Below are positions 21,704 to 30,427 of a DNA stretch of 64,000 nucleotides, in pieces. The position numbers were made by a program, and so were the translations under genes. Position 1 is the stretch's first letter; every line of letters starts with the position of its first letter. Source of the DNA: Rhodoferax sp. U11-2br (GTDB lineage: Bacteria > Pseudomonadota > Gammaproteobacteria > Burkholderiales > Burkholderiaceae_C); NCBI RefSeq assembly GCF_018619435.1, contig NZ_JAHFZF010000002.1:62001-126000 (forward strand), in the 5' to 3' direction. The notes beneath the pieces are model-generated. The model was given only the letters and a program-made list of their open reading frames with translations, ran no database searches and was not told where the DNA came from.

Positions 21704-22282
21704 ATGAACCCATCCCTGTGGCGCGACCATGTGTTGCCTTTTTTTGTGCTGCTGGGATTGCTGGCGGCGGCCACTCTCTCGGGCGACTATGTGTTGCACT
21801 GGCTCAACCTGGTCTGGGTCGGGCGGTACCTGGGCATTCTGGGCACCTTGCTGATCATTTTTTCGCTGTATTACTCGCTGCGCAAACGCAAATATGTGAC
21901 ATCAGGTGACCCGAGCATCCTGCTCAAGATGCACGAGTTCAGCGCCTGGCTAGGCTCGCTGATGATCCTGATCCACGCCGGGGTGCATTTCAACGCCATC
22001 CTGCCCTGGCTGGCCACGGTGGCGATGAGCATCAATGTGGTCAGTGGGCTGGTCGGCAAGATGCTGCTCAAACGGGCGCGGGCCCATGTGCAGAACCAGC
22101 GTGAGCAGTTCCAGCTGCGTGGTTTGTCCAAACCCGAGGTGGAACAAGCGGTGTTTTGGGACGCAGTGACGCTCTACATCATGAACCAGTGGCGCAAGGT
22201 GCACATCCCCATCTACATCGTGTTCACTGTGATTGCGCTAGGCCACATCCTCAGCGTGTTTATGTTCTGGGGCTGGGTATGA
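21704..22282 (+). CDS. Four-helix membrane protein, probable b-type cytochrome
   Basis: A 192-residue integral membrane protein with about four helices (10-30, 36-57, 75-118 re-entrant or double, 165-188). Histidines sit in or next to the helices in KMHEF, LIHAGVHFNA, KVHIPIY and ALGHILSVF, a pattern suited to bis-His haem b ligation, as in cytochrome b561/ferric-reductase-like proteins. No family name could be fixed. It lies between an iron-sulfur flavoprotein and a multihaem cytochrome c, and its stop overlaps the next start (ATGA). It is therefore inferred to carry electrons across or into the membrane. Confidence 0.72.
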   Translation: MNPSLWRDHVLPFFVLLGLLAAATLSGDYVLHWLNLVWVGRYLGILGTLLIIFSLYYSLRKRKYVTSGDPSILLKMHEFSAWLGSLMILIHAGVHFNAILPWLATVAMSINVVSGLVGKMLLKRARAHVQNQREQFQLRGLSKPEVEQAVFWDAVTLYIMNQWRKVHIPIYIVFTVIALGHILSVFMFWGWV

Positions 22283-23019
22283 GCAAGCTGGTGAAGATCA
22301 TCCTGGCCGTCAACTTGGTCATATTGGCCGCGTTGACTTTCATTTACCCCAACCTGATGGTGGGCCCCGGCAAACTCATTCCCGGCCACAAAGCGTTGGA
22401 GGGAGATTGTTTTGCCTGCCACACCAGCTTCACCGGCGCCAATTCAGAGAAGTGCGCCACCTGCCACAAACCGGCCGACATTGGCCGGCTCAGCACCCTG
22501 GGTGTGGCCTTGGTTAAGCCCAGCACCAGCACAGCGTTCCACCAGGAACTCCAAAGCCAGGACTGTGTGGCCTGCCACAGCGACCACGCCGGGGTGAAAC
22601 GTTTTGCCCGCCAGCGCCAGTTTGACCACAGCCTGCTCAAAAAGGTCACGCTGGAACAATGCCAGAGCTGCCACAAGGCGCCAACCGATATGCTGCACAA
22701 ACAGGTCTCCGGCAACTGCCTGCAATGCCACAGCCAGACCCAATGGACACCGGCCACCTTTGACCACAACAAGTTTTTTGTGCTGGACCGCGACCACAAC
22801 GCCCCATGTGCCACCTGCCATGTGCGCAACGACTACAGCCGCTCCACCTGTTACGGCTGCCACGAACACACGCCCGACAACATCCGCCGCGAGCACATCA
22901 AGGAGGGCATCAGCAAGTATGAGAACTGCGTCGAATGCCACCGCAGCGGCAACAAACACGACATCAAAGGTGGCCGAGAAGGTGGCAGCGGGCGCAAGGG
23001 CCACCAAGATGACGACTGA
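22279..23019 (+). CDS. Small membrane-anchored octaheme cytochrome c
   Basis: A 246-residue protein with eight CxxCH haem-attachment motifs: CFACH, CATCH, CVACH, CQSCH, CLQCH, CATCH, CYGCH and CVECH, about one haem per 30 residues. An uncleaved-looking N-terminal helix (about 5-24) should anchor it with the haems in the periplasm. The haem density resembles class III and NapC/TorC-like relatives, but the order fits no family I can name with certainty. The start at 22279 is chosen because it overlaps the upstream stop; the frame is open 41 codons further up but those residues are the shadow of the previous gene. Maturation would use the ccm operon at 33-40 kb. Confidence 0.85.
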   Translation: MSKLVKIILAVNLVILAALTFIYPNLMVGPGKLIPGHKALEGDCFACHTSFTGANSEKCATCHKPADIGRLSTLGVALVKPSTSTAFHQELQSQDCVACHSDHAGVKRFARQRQFDHSLLKKVTLEQCQSCHKAPTDMLHKQVSGNCLQCHSQTQWTPATFDHNKFFVLDRDHNAPCATCHVRNDYSRSTCYGCHEHTPDNIRREHIKEGISKYENCVECHRSGNKHDIKGGREGGSGRKGHQDDD

Positions 23020-23150
23020 CATGCCCACATACACATCCACCAACTTGTTATGGATTGAGCGGCGGCACTTGGGTGCGGCTCGGCGGCGTCCAGAGGGTGT
23101 GGGCGATCCCGCTGACCAATGAGGAAGTACCCAGGATTTATATGAATAAT

Positions 23151-23194
23151 CAGACTCTGTCCCTTATCCAATAAGGGCATATAGCTATTAAAAG
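23151..23194 (+). repeat. Intergenic palindrome, copy 3
   Basis: Contains CCCTTATCCAATAAGGGC and a tail ATAGCTATTAAAAG, between the octaheme gene and a convergent DUF2892 gene. Confidence 0.82.
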
Positions 23195-23202
23195 TATATA
23201 AA

Positions 23203-23233
23203 AAGCCTGCCGGATGCTGACCTCGGCAGGCTT
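23203..23233 (-). terminator. Intrinsic terminator for the DUF2892 gene
   Basis: AAGCCTGCC (23203-23211) and GGCAGGCTT (23225-23233) form a 9-bp stem. Read on the minus strand, the stem ends in TTTTTATA, a good U-run. It lies about 41 bp past the stop of the DUF2892 gene. Confidence 0.75.
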
Positions 23234-23273
23234 GTCTTATGAGATGAAACCCGCTGCAGACGGGTTCAAAGTA

Positions 23274-23462
23274 TCACTTCTTCGGGCAGGTATTCATGCC
23301 GATCATCGTGTACAGCGGGCAAAAACTCATGAAGCCGGTGGCCAGCGGCACCACACCAATCCAGCCCCAGACACCAATGGTGCCGGTCAGCGTCAGGCCA
23401 ATCAACACCAGACCCAAAACAATACGCAGAATGCGGTCGATACCGCCAACATTGGTTTTCAT
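23274..23462 (-). CDS. DUF2892 (YgaP-like transmembrane) protein
   Basis: A 62-residue membrane protein. The ATG at 23462 (MKTNVGGIDRILRIVLG) has AAGGAG 6 bp upstream; the longer open frame to 23486 is not needed. NVGGIDRILRIVLG is the family N-terminus and CPLYTMIGMNTCPKK its C-terminal segment with two conserved cysteines. The same domain is the membrane part of YgaP, where it accompanies a rhodanese. The sulfur-related role is known only by that association. A Crp/Fnr-like site lies 78 bp upstream. Confidence 0.85.
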   Translation of the reverse strand: MKTNVGGIDRILRIVLGLVLIGLTLTGTIGVWGWIGVVPLATGFMSFCPLYTMIGMNTCPKK

Positions 23463-23539
23463 GACAACTCCTTGGTAAAAAAACACAGCCCAGGGGAGGG
23501 ACGATGTGTCAATTACACGCGTGCGCCCTACCTAAGGTC

Positions 23540-23555
23540 TGTGACTCAGGTCACC
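23540..23555. promoter_or_regulatory. Crp/Fnr-family binding site candidate
   Basis: TGTGACTCAGGTCACC matches TGTGA-N6-TCACA in nine of ten core positions and can also be read as GTGAC-N4-GTCAC, the FNR/NnrR layout. It lies upstream of the minus-strand DUF2892 gene and could act on it. A Crp/Fnr regulator is encoded at 26325. Confidence 0.45.
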
Positions 23556-23702
23556 CAAGGGATTGGCTGCGATGGTCAATTCAACACAAGGCAGCGTGGA
23601 CCTTGGCGCTTTGGTAAGCGGCGCGCTATTGCAGTGAGCGGCAGATGTCCGATCCCCTCTGCTGGAGCATGGGGTGATACCGGTATCTGCTACCTTCAGA
23701 CC

Positions 23703-24047
23703 ATGAACAAGTGGAACATTCCCGCCTGGCTTGAAAACGAAGTGCTTGAACGCGACCGGTGCTGCGTTTATTGCGGTGTTTCATTCGCGCAGGTGTCGAA
23801 GGTGCGACGCGAACAGCGCTCGTGGGAACATATCGTCAACGATGCGAAAATTGTCACGCGCGACAATATCGCACTTTGCTGCATTGGCTGCAACGCAAGC
23901 AAGGGCGCAAAAACCTTGGAACAGTGGTTGATGTCGCGTTATTGCAGAGACCGGCAGATTTCCGCGCAGTCCGTTTCGCCCGTGGTCCGAGCGGCCCTCG
24001 CCACGAGGGCTTCACCCTTCACAAGGCCGGATCCATCATCATCCTGA
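23703..24047 (+). CDS. HNH endonuclease domain protein
   Basis: A 114-residue protein. The HNH fold is seen as CVYCG (about 21-25), the catalytic SWEHIVND (about 42-49), DNIALCCIGCNASKG (about 56-70) with its zinc cysteines, then a helical tail. The ATG at 23703 (MNKWNIPAWLENEV) is chosen because the upstream open frame has no protein-like composition. The last 30 residues are of low complexity. It stands 22 bp before the OsmC-YcaO gene; no toxin, restriction or phage partner is nearby. The substrate DNA is unknown. Confidence 0.75.
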   Translation: MNKWNIPAWLENEVLERDRCCVYCGVSFAQVSKVRREQRSWEHIVNDAKIVTRDNIALCCIGCNASKGAKTLEQWLMSRYCRDRQISAQSVSPVVRAALATRASPFTRPDPSSS

Positions 24048-24069
24048 GCACTATTTTTGGAATTCCTCC

Positions 24070-26328
24070 ATGGAAATTAAGGTCAACTTTCTCGACAAGC
24101 TTCGTCTTGAGGCCAAGTTCGATGACTTCACGGTCATCGCCGATCAGCCGATTCGTTACAAAGGTGATGGCTCGGCGCCGGGGCCGTTCGATTATTTTCT
24201 GGCCTCATCGGCCCTGTGTGCGGCTTACTTCGTGAAGTTGTACTGCGACACGCGCAACATCCCCACCGAGAACATCCGCCTGTCGCAGAACAACATCGTG
24301 GATCCGGAAAACCGCTACCAGCAGACGTTCAAGATTCAGGTTGAGTTGCCAGCGGATATTTCCGACAAGGACCGGCTGGGCATTTTGCGTTCCATCGAAC
24401 GTTGCACGGTCAAAAAAGTGGTGCAAACCGGGCCCGAATTTGTGATTGAAGAGGTCGACAACCTGGACGCCGATGCGCAGTCCTTGCTGACCTTGAAGCC
24501 GGGCTCTGACACCCAGACCTTTATTGCGGGCAAGGACCTGCCCTTGGAGCAAACCATCGCCAACATGTCGGGGGTGCTGGCCAACCTGGGCATCAAGATT
24601 GAAATCGCTTCCTGGCGCAACCTGGTTCCCAATGTGTGGTCGCTGCATATCCGCGATGCGCACTCGCCGATGTGTTTTACCAATGGCAAGGGGGCAAGCA
24701 AGGAAAGTGCGTTGGCGTCAGCCTTGGGCGAATACATCGAGCGCCTGAACAACAACCACTTCTACGCAGGGTCGTTCTGGGGCGAAGACATCGCCAACGC
24801 CGCGTTTGTGCACTACCCTAACGAGCGCTGGTTCAAGCCTGGCCGCAAAGATGCGTTGCCCGTCGGCATTCTGGACGACCACTGTCTGCAGATTTACAAC
24901 CCCGATGGTGAATTGCGTGGCTCACACCTGATCGACACCAACTCAGGCAATGTGCAGCGCGGCATCTGTTCACTGCCCTTTGTGCGGCAGTCCGACGGTG
25001 CGGTGGTGTATTTCCCGTCCAACCTGATCGAAAATCTGTTCGTCAGCAACGGCATGAGTGCTGGCAACACCCTGGCCGAGGCCCAGGTGCAATGCCTGTC
25101 CGAAATTTTTGAGCGGGCGGTTAAACGCGAAATTCTGGAAGGTGAAATGACCTTGCCGGATGTGCCGCCCGAGGTGTTGGCCAAATACCCCGGCATTCTG
25201 GCAGGCATCCAAGCGTTGGAAGAGCAGGGCTTTCCGGTGCTGGTCAAAGACGCGTCGCTGGGTGGGGTGTACCCGGTGATGTGCGTTACGTTGATGAACC
25301 CGCGCACAAGCGGTGTGTTTGCCTCGTTTGGCGCACACCCCAGCCTGGAGGTGGCGCTGGAGCGCAGCCTGACGGAGTTGTTGCAGGGGCGCAGTTTTGA
25401 AGGCCTGAACGATTTGCCCCAGCCCACCTTCACCAGCAACGCGGTGACCGAGCCCAACAACTTTGTGGAGCATTTCATCGACTCGAGCGGTGTGGTGTCG
25501 TGGCGCTTTTTCAGCGCCAAACCGGACTTCGATTTTGTTGAATGGGATTTCTCCGGCCAGGGCGAGAACGCCAATGCCGAGGAAGCCGCGACCTTGTTCG
25601 GCATTCTGGAAGCCATGGGTAAAGAGGTCTACACCGCGGTGTATGACCAGCTGGGCGCCACCGCCTGCCGAATTCTGGTGCCCGGTTATTCGGAGGTGTA
25701 CCCGGTCGAAGATCTGATCTGGGACAACACCAACAAAGCGCTCTTGTTCCGCGAAGACATCCTGAACCTGCACGACCTGGATGACGCCAGCCTAGAAGCG
25801 CTGCTGGAGCGGCTGGACAACAGCGAGCTGGACGACTATTCCGACATCGCCACGCTGATTGGCATCGAGTTTGACGAGAACACGACCTGGGGCCAGCTAA
25901 CCGTTCTGGAGCTCAAGCTGCTGATTCATCTCGCCTTGCAGCAGCTGGAGGAGGCACATGATTTGGTGGGCGCCTTCCTGCAGTACAACGACAACTCGCG
26001 CGAGCGAGGTCTGTTCTACCAAGCCTTGAACGTGGTGCTGGAAGTGCAACTTGACGACGACCTGGAGCTGGACGATTACATCGTCAATTTCCGCCGCATG
26101 TTTGGCAAGCAGCGGATGGACGCGGTGTTGGGGTCCGTAGACGGCAGCGTACGCTTCTTCGGCCTGACGCCCACCAGCATCAAGCTAGAGGGTCTTGAGC
26201 GGCACCACCGCTTGATCGACAGCTACAAAAAACTGCATACGGCACGAGCCAATGCAGCAGCTGCGGCCAGTTCAAACCATGCGTCATTGGATACCGGCAC
26301 TGCGGCTGAATCGGTCCGTCCTATTTAG
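24070..26328 (+). CDS. ycaO: OsmC-YcaO fusion protein
   Basis: A 752-residue protein. Residues 1-140 form an OsmC/Ohr-like domain with both peroxidase-type cysteines, Cys50 (ASSALCAAY) and Cys112 (SIERCTVKK). From TQTFIAGKDL at 148 the sequence follows E. coli YcaO throughout, including NVWSLHIRD, CFTNGKGASKESALASALGE, YIERLNNN, VSNGMSAGNT, SEIFER and FASFGAHP, then a TPR-like C-terminal part. YcaO assists RimO in methylthiolating ribosomal protein S12; YcaO domains activate amide bonds with ATP. The N-terminal OsmC part is absent from the E. coli protein. It converges with the Crp/Fnr gene with a 4-bp overlap. Confidence 0.9.
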   Translation: MEIKVNFLDKLRLEAKFDDFTVIADQPIRYKGDGSAPGPFDYFLASSALCAAYFVKLYCDTRNIPTENIRLSQNNIVDPENRYQQTFKIQVELPADISDKDRLGILRSIERCTVKKVVQTGPEFVIEEVDNLDADAQSLLTLKPGSDTQTFIAGKDLPLEQTIANMSGVLANLGIKIEIASWRNLVPNVWSLHIRDAHSPMCFTNGKGASKESALASALGEYIERLNNNHFYAGSFWGEDIANAAFVHYPNERWFKPGRKDALPVGILDDHCLQIYNPDGELRGSHLIDTNSGNVQRGICSLPFVRQSDGAVVYFPSNLIENLFVSNGMSAGNTLAEAQVQCLSEIFERAVKREILEGEMTLPDVPPEVLAKYPGILAGIQALEEQGFPVLVKDASLGGVYPVMCVTLMNPRTSGVFASFGAHPSLEVALERSLTELLQGRSFEGLNDLPQPTFTSNAVTEPNNFVEHFIDSSGVVSWRFFSAKPDFDFVEWDFSGQGENANAEEAATLFGILEAMGKEVYTAVYDQLGATACRILVPGYSEVYPVEDLIWDNTNKALLFREDILNLHDLDDASLEALLERLDNSELDDYSDIATLIGIEFDENTTWGQLTVLELKLLIHLALQQLEEAHDLVGAFLQYNDNSRERGLFYQALNVVLEVQLDDDLELDDYIVNFRRMFGKQRMDAVLGSVDGSVRFFGLTPTSIKLEGLERHHRLIDSYKKLHTARANAAAAASSNHASLDTGTAAESVRPI

Positions 26329-26987
26329 CTGGCCAGTGCCCGCAAGGCCGCGCTGTTGAGGATGCTGATCTGCTCGCGACCCAGCACCACCCAGCCGTCA
26401 CGCTCAAAACGGCGCAGCAGGCGGGTCACCATCTCGCGCACCGTGCCCAGTTCATCGGCCAGGGCCTGGTGCGTGAGGCTCAGGTGCTGGCCGCGCCCGA
26501 GTAACGCTGCGGCCAGGCGCCGGTCCAGCCGGTGAAAAGCCACCGCGTCCACCAGCGCGGTCAGGTCGGCCATGCGTTCGGCAAACAAGCCAAGCACATC
26601 GTTGCGAAAAGCCGGTGTCTCGATCCAGCGTTTGAACAGCTCCGGGCGGATCAGTAAAAACGTACTGGGCCGGGTGGTGATGCCACAGGCGGCCAGGGGT
26701 TGGCTGCGAAACAAACTGGCGCTGGACACCAGGCACAACTCGCCCGGCACCACCCGGTATAACTCCAGCGAGCGGCCATCGTCCGAGTGGCGTGAGACCT
26801 TGATCTCGCCCTCAATCACCAGCGGAAAACCCTGGCAGGCGGCGTTTTCACTGAACAACTCGGTGTGGGCGGGTACCACCATCGGTGGCAGGCTGCTTTG
26901 CAGTTCGGCCAGACCGGGCTGGACGTCCTTGAGTGAGGGGTACAGGCTGATGACCTGCGCCATTGGCCAGTCACACACCGTGTTCAT
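26325..26987 (-). CDS. Crp/Fnr-family transcriptional regulator
   Basis: A 220-residue regulator: cyclic-nucleotide-binding-like sensor barrel (about 25-140), dimer helix, and C-terminal winged helix (about 148-215, with LTHQALADELGTVREMVTRLLRRF). The FNR cluster motif is absent, but cysteines at 51, 85 (PGELCLVSS) and 101 lie in the sensor barrel, so thiol or haem-based sensing is possible; this is inference. It is the second gene after a copper chaperone (3-bp gap), divergent from copA, and could control that locus, the OsmC-YcaO gene or the site at 23540. Confidence 0.87.
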   Translation of the reverse strand: MNTVCDWPMAQVISLYPSLKDVQPGLAELQSSLPPMVVPAHTELFSENAACQGFPLVIEGEIKVSRHSDDGRSLELYRVVPGELCLVSSASLFRSQPLAACGITTRPSTFLLIRPELFKRWIETPAFRNDVLGLFAERMADLTALVDAVAFHRLDRRLAAALLGRGQHLSLTHQALADELGTVREMVTRLLRRFERDGWVVLGREQISILNSAALRALAS

Positions 26988-26990
26988 GGC

Positions 26991-27188
26991 TTATGCCACC
27001 ACCTGGTAACCTTCTTCGACAATGGCCTGGCTGATGTCTTGTGCGCTGGCGGTGGACTCGACCTCTACCTTTTTCTGCAGACGGTCGGCCACCACCTGGG
27101 CGTTGTGGTCCAGTTGGCGCACCGCACGTACCACGGCTTTTTCGCAGTGTTCGCAGGTCATTCCTTCGACGTGAAAGCTGTACTTCAT
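26991..27188 (-). CDS. copZ: Copper chaperone, heavy-metal-associated domain
   Basis: A 65-residue single HMA domain with the GMTCEHC metal motif at about residues 9-15 and a typical VEVESTASAQDISQAIVEEG second half. It binds Cu(I) and passes it to the CopA ATPase, encoded divergently 78 bp away. Its cytoplasmic location fits the lack of a signal peptide. It is transcribed with the Crp/Fnr gene. The 78-bp divergent region has no clear CueR palindrome by eye. Confidence 0.9.
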   Translation of the reverse strand: MKYSFHVEGMTCEHCEKAVVRAVRQLDHNAQVVADRLQKKVEVESTASAQDISQAIVEEGYQVVA

Positions 27189-27266
27189 TTGAAACCTCTG
27201 AAAATAGGGTGATCACAAAAGACTTATTGTGGACCCTGTTCCCTCTGTTTCGAGCCTCGCACCCCC

Positions 27267-29486
27267 ATGACCACCCCGACTTCTGGCCTTCCCCCCCTGC
27301 GTATTGACCTTGGCATCCACGGCATGACTTGTGCCTCGTGTGTGGCCCGGGCCGAACGTGCCCTGAAAAAAGTGCCCGGTGTGACCGAAGTGGCGGTGAA
27401 CCTGGCCACCGAGTCGGCGCGGGTGATGGTGGCACCGTCTGAGCAGATTGAGGCGCGGCTCAAACGCGCCATCCGTGATGCTGGGTATGAGCCGGTGGCG
27501 GCTAACGCGGCGATTGACGCACCGTCTGCCTCGGCTTGGGCCGGTTTTGGCCCGGTGGCGCTGGGCCTGGCCTTGTCTGTGCCGCTGATGTTGCCGATGC
27601 TCGGTGACCTGCTCGGCCAGCACTGGATGCTGCCCGCCTGGCTGCAGTTTGTGCTGGCCACACCGGTGCAATTTGTGCTGGGTGCACGTTTTTACAAGGC
27701 GGGTTGGCATGCGCTGCTGGCGCGCAGCGGCAACATGGATTTGCTGGTGTCGCTGGGCACCACGGCGGGTTGGGCGCTGTCGGTGTGGTTGTGGCTGCAG
27801 TCACCTGCGGATGAGATGCCGCACCTGTATTTCGAAGCGTCGGCGGTGGTGATCACGCTGGTGCTGCTGGGCAAATGGCTGGAGGCACGCGCCAAGCGGC
27901 AAACCACCTCGGCCATCCGCGCCTTGCACGCGCTGCGCCCCGACGTGGCCCACCTGCTGGGGCTGGACGGTGAGGTGGATGTGCCGGTGGACGAGGTGCT
28001 GGCCGGTGACCGGCTGGTGGTGCGCCCCGGTGAACGTTTTGCCGTGGATGGCCTGGTGTTGGAAGGGCAGAGCCAGGTCGATGAATCGATGCTCACCGGT
28101 GAACCGTTACCGGTGGCTAAGAAGGAGAGCGATCCGATCACCGGCGGCACGCTCAATGGCGATGGGCGGCTGGTGATCACGGTCAAGGCGGTGGGCGTGG
28201 ACACGGTGCTGGCCAACATCATCCGGCTGGTGGAAGACGCTCAGGCTGGCAAAGCGCCGATCCAGCGGCTGGTGGACCAGGTCAGCGCGGTGTTTGTGCC
28301 GGTGGTGCTGGTATTGGCGCTGGCCACGCTGCTGGGCTGGTGGTTCACCGGTCACACTTTTGATGTGGCCTTGATCAACGCGGTGACGGTGTTGGTGATT
28401 GCCTGCCCCTGCGCGCTGGGCCTGGCCACACCGGTGGCGATCATGGCGGGCACCGGTGTCGCGGCGCAGCACGGCATTTTGATCAAAGACGCCCAGGCGC
28501 TGGAACTGGCGCACAAAGCGCAGGTGGTGGTGTTTGACAAAACCGGTACCCTGACCGTGGGCCAGGCGCGTCTGACCGACTTTGTGGTGTTGCCTGGGCA
28601 GGATGAAGCGCGCTGGCTGGCCGTGGCCGCTGGCATTCAGAACGGCAGCAGCCACCCACTGGCGCGTGCGGTGGTGGCCGCAGCGGCAGACAAACACATC
28701 AGCTTGCCCGAGGTCACCCAGGTGGTCTCCACCCCCGGCAAAGGGCTGCAAGGCACGGTGGACGGCCAGGATTTTGTGATTGGCAACCTGGCGTGGATCG
28801 GTTCGCTGGGCGGCCAGTTGGCCGCGCTGGACGAGGCCGTAGCCCGCCTGCAAGGCGCGGGCGCCACGCTCGCCGCCCTGGCCCTTCGCGGCCCAGATGG
28901 TGTGCAGGTGTTGGCCTTGATGGCGTTTGGTGACGAGCCCAAGCCCAGTGCCGCCCCGGCCATCTCAAGTCTGCGTGCGCGTGGCATCCGGGTACTGATG
29001 CTCTCAGGTGACCAGCAGGTGGCGGCGCAGGCCATGGCGAGGCGCGTGGGTTTGACGCCAGACGAAGTCATTAGCGATGTGTTGCCGGGTGACAAGGCAG
29101 CCCACGTCAGCGCCTTGAAGAAAGGTGGCCAGACCGTGGTGATGGTGGGTGACGGCATCAACGACGCCCCGGCGCTGGCCGCTGCCGATGTCGGCATGGC
29201 CATGGCCAATGCGGGCGGTGGCACCGATGTGGCCATGCATGCGGCCGGCATCACCCTGATGCGCGGTGATCTGGCGCTGGTGGCTGGCGCGCTGGACATT
29301 TCCCGACGCACCGTGGCCAAAATCCGGCAGAACCTGTTCTGGGCCTTTGTCTACAACGTGGTGGGCATTCCGCTGGCGGCGTTTGGTGTGTTGAACCCAG
29401 TGATGGCCGGTGCCGCCATGGCGCTGAGCTCGGTCAGTGTCATGGGCAACGCCTTGCTGCTCAAACGCTGGCGCCCGGGTTTATAA
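27267..29486 (+). CDS. copA: Copper-translocating P-type ATPase
   Basis: A P1B-type Cu(I) exporter of 739 residues with one N-terminal HMA domain (GMTCASC, Cys22 and Cys25), eight transmembrane helices, the TGE loop ([10 protein letters not shown]), the intramembrane CPCALG, the phosphorylated Asp in DKTGTLT, the HP dipeptide in SSHPLARA, and [10 protein letters not shown]. All catalytic elements are intact. Divergent from copZ and the Crp/Fnr gene. A repeat element follows its stop. Confidence 0.95.
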   Translation: MTTPTSGLPPLRIDLGIHGMTCASCVARAERALKKVPGVTEVAVNLATESARVMVAPSEQIEARLKRAIRDAGYEPVAANAAIDAPSASAWAGFGPVALGLALSVPLMLPMLGDLLGQHWMLPAWLQFVLATPVQFVLGARFYKAGWHALLARSGNMDLLVSLGTTAGWALSVWLWLQSPADEMPHLYFEASAVVITLVLLGKWLEARAKRQTTSAIRALHALRPDVAHLLGLDGEVDVPVDEVLAGDRLVVRPGERFAVDGLVLEGQSQVDESMLTGEPLPVAKKESDPITGGTLNGDGRLVITVKAVGVDTVLANIIRLVEDAQAGKAPIQRLVDQVSAVFVPVVLVLALATLLGWWFTGHTFDVALINAVTVLVIACPCALGLATPVAIMAGTGVAAQHGILIKDAQALELAHKAQVVVFDKTGTLTVGQARLTDFVVLPGQDEARWLAVAAGIQNGSSHPLARAVVAAAADKHISLPEVTQVVSTPGKGLQGTVDGQDFVIGNLAWIGSLGGQLAALDEAVARLQGAGATLAALALRGPDGVQVLALMAFGDEPKPSAAPAISSLRARGIRVLMLSGDQQVAAQAMARRVGLTPDEVISDVLPGDKAAHVSALKKGGQTVVMVGDGINDAPALAAADVGMAMANAGGGTDVAMHAAGITLMRGDLALVAGALDISRRTVAKIRQNLFWAFVYNVVGIPLAAFGVLNPVMAGAAMALSSVSVMGNALLLKRWRPGL

Positions 29487-29490
29487 AGAA

Positions 29491-29530
29491 AACTGGCCTC
29501 CAGCCCTTATTGATAAAGGGCTGGTAGCTC
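29491..29530 (+). repeat. Intergenic palindrome, copy 4
   Basis: AACTGGCCTC, then CAGCCCTTAT and ATAAAGGGCTG with a GGTAGCTC tail, directly after the copA stop. Confidence 0.82.
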
Positions 29531-29636
29531 GTCTTTTTGTAACATTCAACGACGTGGGTCGACCATTTGCTTGAGGGCTGGTCTTGGCGGCTGGCGGCCA
29601 ACATCAAAAATCTTGAAAAAAAGTGGGCTTTTACAT

Positions 29637-29663
29637 TTAAGTTCTCAAAAACCGCGCCGATAA
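29637..29663 (+). promoter_or_regulatory. Sigma-28 (FliA) promoter
   Basis: TTAAGTTC (29637-29644), an 11-bp spacer, and GCCGATAA (29656-29663). The -10 element is identical to the FliA consensus, the -35 matches six of eight bases, and the spacer is the canonical 11 bp. It lies 95 bp upstream of a small gene followed by flaG, which fits late flagellar control. Confidence 0.8.
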
Positions 29664-29758
29664 GGTGATCAGGTAGAACTCTTTTCACAGAGTTGCCTAG
29701 TTTCTTGTGTCGCAGGTGCGAGTCATTTCAGCGTCTTTTTGTAGAAAGGCCACTTTCC

Positions 29759-29959
29759 ATGTCCATCTCTATCTCCTCAAGTACCCCTGTTCAAGCTCCG
29801 CAAAAAACCAACCCGTTGGAGGCGACAGACGCCAAACGGGTTGACAAGGCAACACCGCCACCGGCTGAGGACAGCACGTCCAAACCGGCCAGCACATCAC
29901 AGGCATTCACCAATGCCCTGGGGCAACTCACAGGCATCAACCTGAGTGTGAAGGCCTGA
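29759..29959 (+). CDS. Small Ser/Thr/Pro-rich protein of unknown function upstream of flaG
   Basis: A 66-residue protein starting MSISISSSTPVQAP, rich in Ser, Thr, Pro and Lys, with a short hydrophobic-helical end SQAFTNALGQLTGINLSVKA. No family was recognised. GTAGAAAG precedes the ATG. It sits between a sigma-28 promoter and flaG, so a late flagellar role (secreted protein, or chaperone-like partner) is inferred from position only. The gap to flaG is 42 bp. Confidence 0.55.
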   Translation: MSISISSSTPVQAPQKTNPLEATDAKRVDKATPPPAEDSTSKPASTSQAFTNALGQLTGINLSVKA

Positions 29960-30001
29960 TCGGGCAATCACACTCCAGAGCGACTGACAAGGATTTCAGC
30001 C

Positions 30002-30412
30002 ATGGGTACTTTCGCCGTGACAGGAACTGCAGCGGGCCTGACGCCCTCAGGTCCAAGCCCAACGGCGATCAAAACGCCAGTGAACAACACAGTTGTACCT
30101 GCTGCAGGCACTGTGAACACCTCAGCACCAGCCAAGCAGCCAATCAAAAACAACCAGAACATTGGGGCCAGCAACACCACGCCCAGCCCCGCTGAGTTGA
30201 ATCAATTGGTGAGTGACATGCAAAGCAAGGTGCCGGTAGCGGCCAAAGAACTGCAGTTTTCTGTTGACCAGGAGAGTGGCAAACAGCTGCTGACGCTGAC
30301 CAACAACGTCACCAAAGAGGTACTGTGGCAAGTGCCCTCTGAGGTGGCCTTGCGTATTTCAAAAGAGATGGACCGGTTTCAAAAAGGTTCACTGCTCAAC
30401 CAGCAGGCTTGA
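30002..30412 (+). CDS. flaG: FlaG family protein
   Basis: A 136-residue protein. The first 60 residues are low-complexity Thr/Pro/Asn-rich. The C-terminal half has the FlaG pattern LQFSVDQESGKQLLTLTN followed by VLWQVPSEVALRIS. FlaG limits flagellar filament length or affects flagellin export in several bacteria. AAGGA lies upstream of the ATG. There are no flagellin or other flagellar structural genes in the window, so the pair is detached from the main flagellar clusters. Confidence 0.85.
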   Translation: MGTFAVTGTAAGLTPSGPSPTAIKTPVNNTVVPAAGTVNTSAPAKQPIKNNQNIGASNTTPSPAELNQLVSDMQSKVPVAAKELQFSVDQESGKQLLTLTNNVTKEVLWQVPSEVALRISKEMDRFQKGSLLNQQA

Positions 30413-30427
30413 GCAGCAAACTTCCTG

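Noticed and set aside
22156..22278. Upstream extension of the octaheme cytochrome
   Set aside because: The 41 added residues are an out-of-frame reading of the preceding membrane protein, whereas the ATG at 22279 gives an anchor helix and a 4-bp overlap typical of coupled genes.
27189..27266. CueR operator in the copZ-copA divergent region
   Set aside because: No convincing ACCTTCC-spacer-GGAAGGT type dyad; the ACCT/AGGGT pair seen is too weak.
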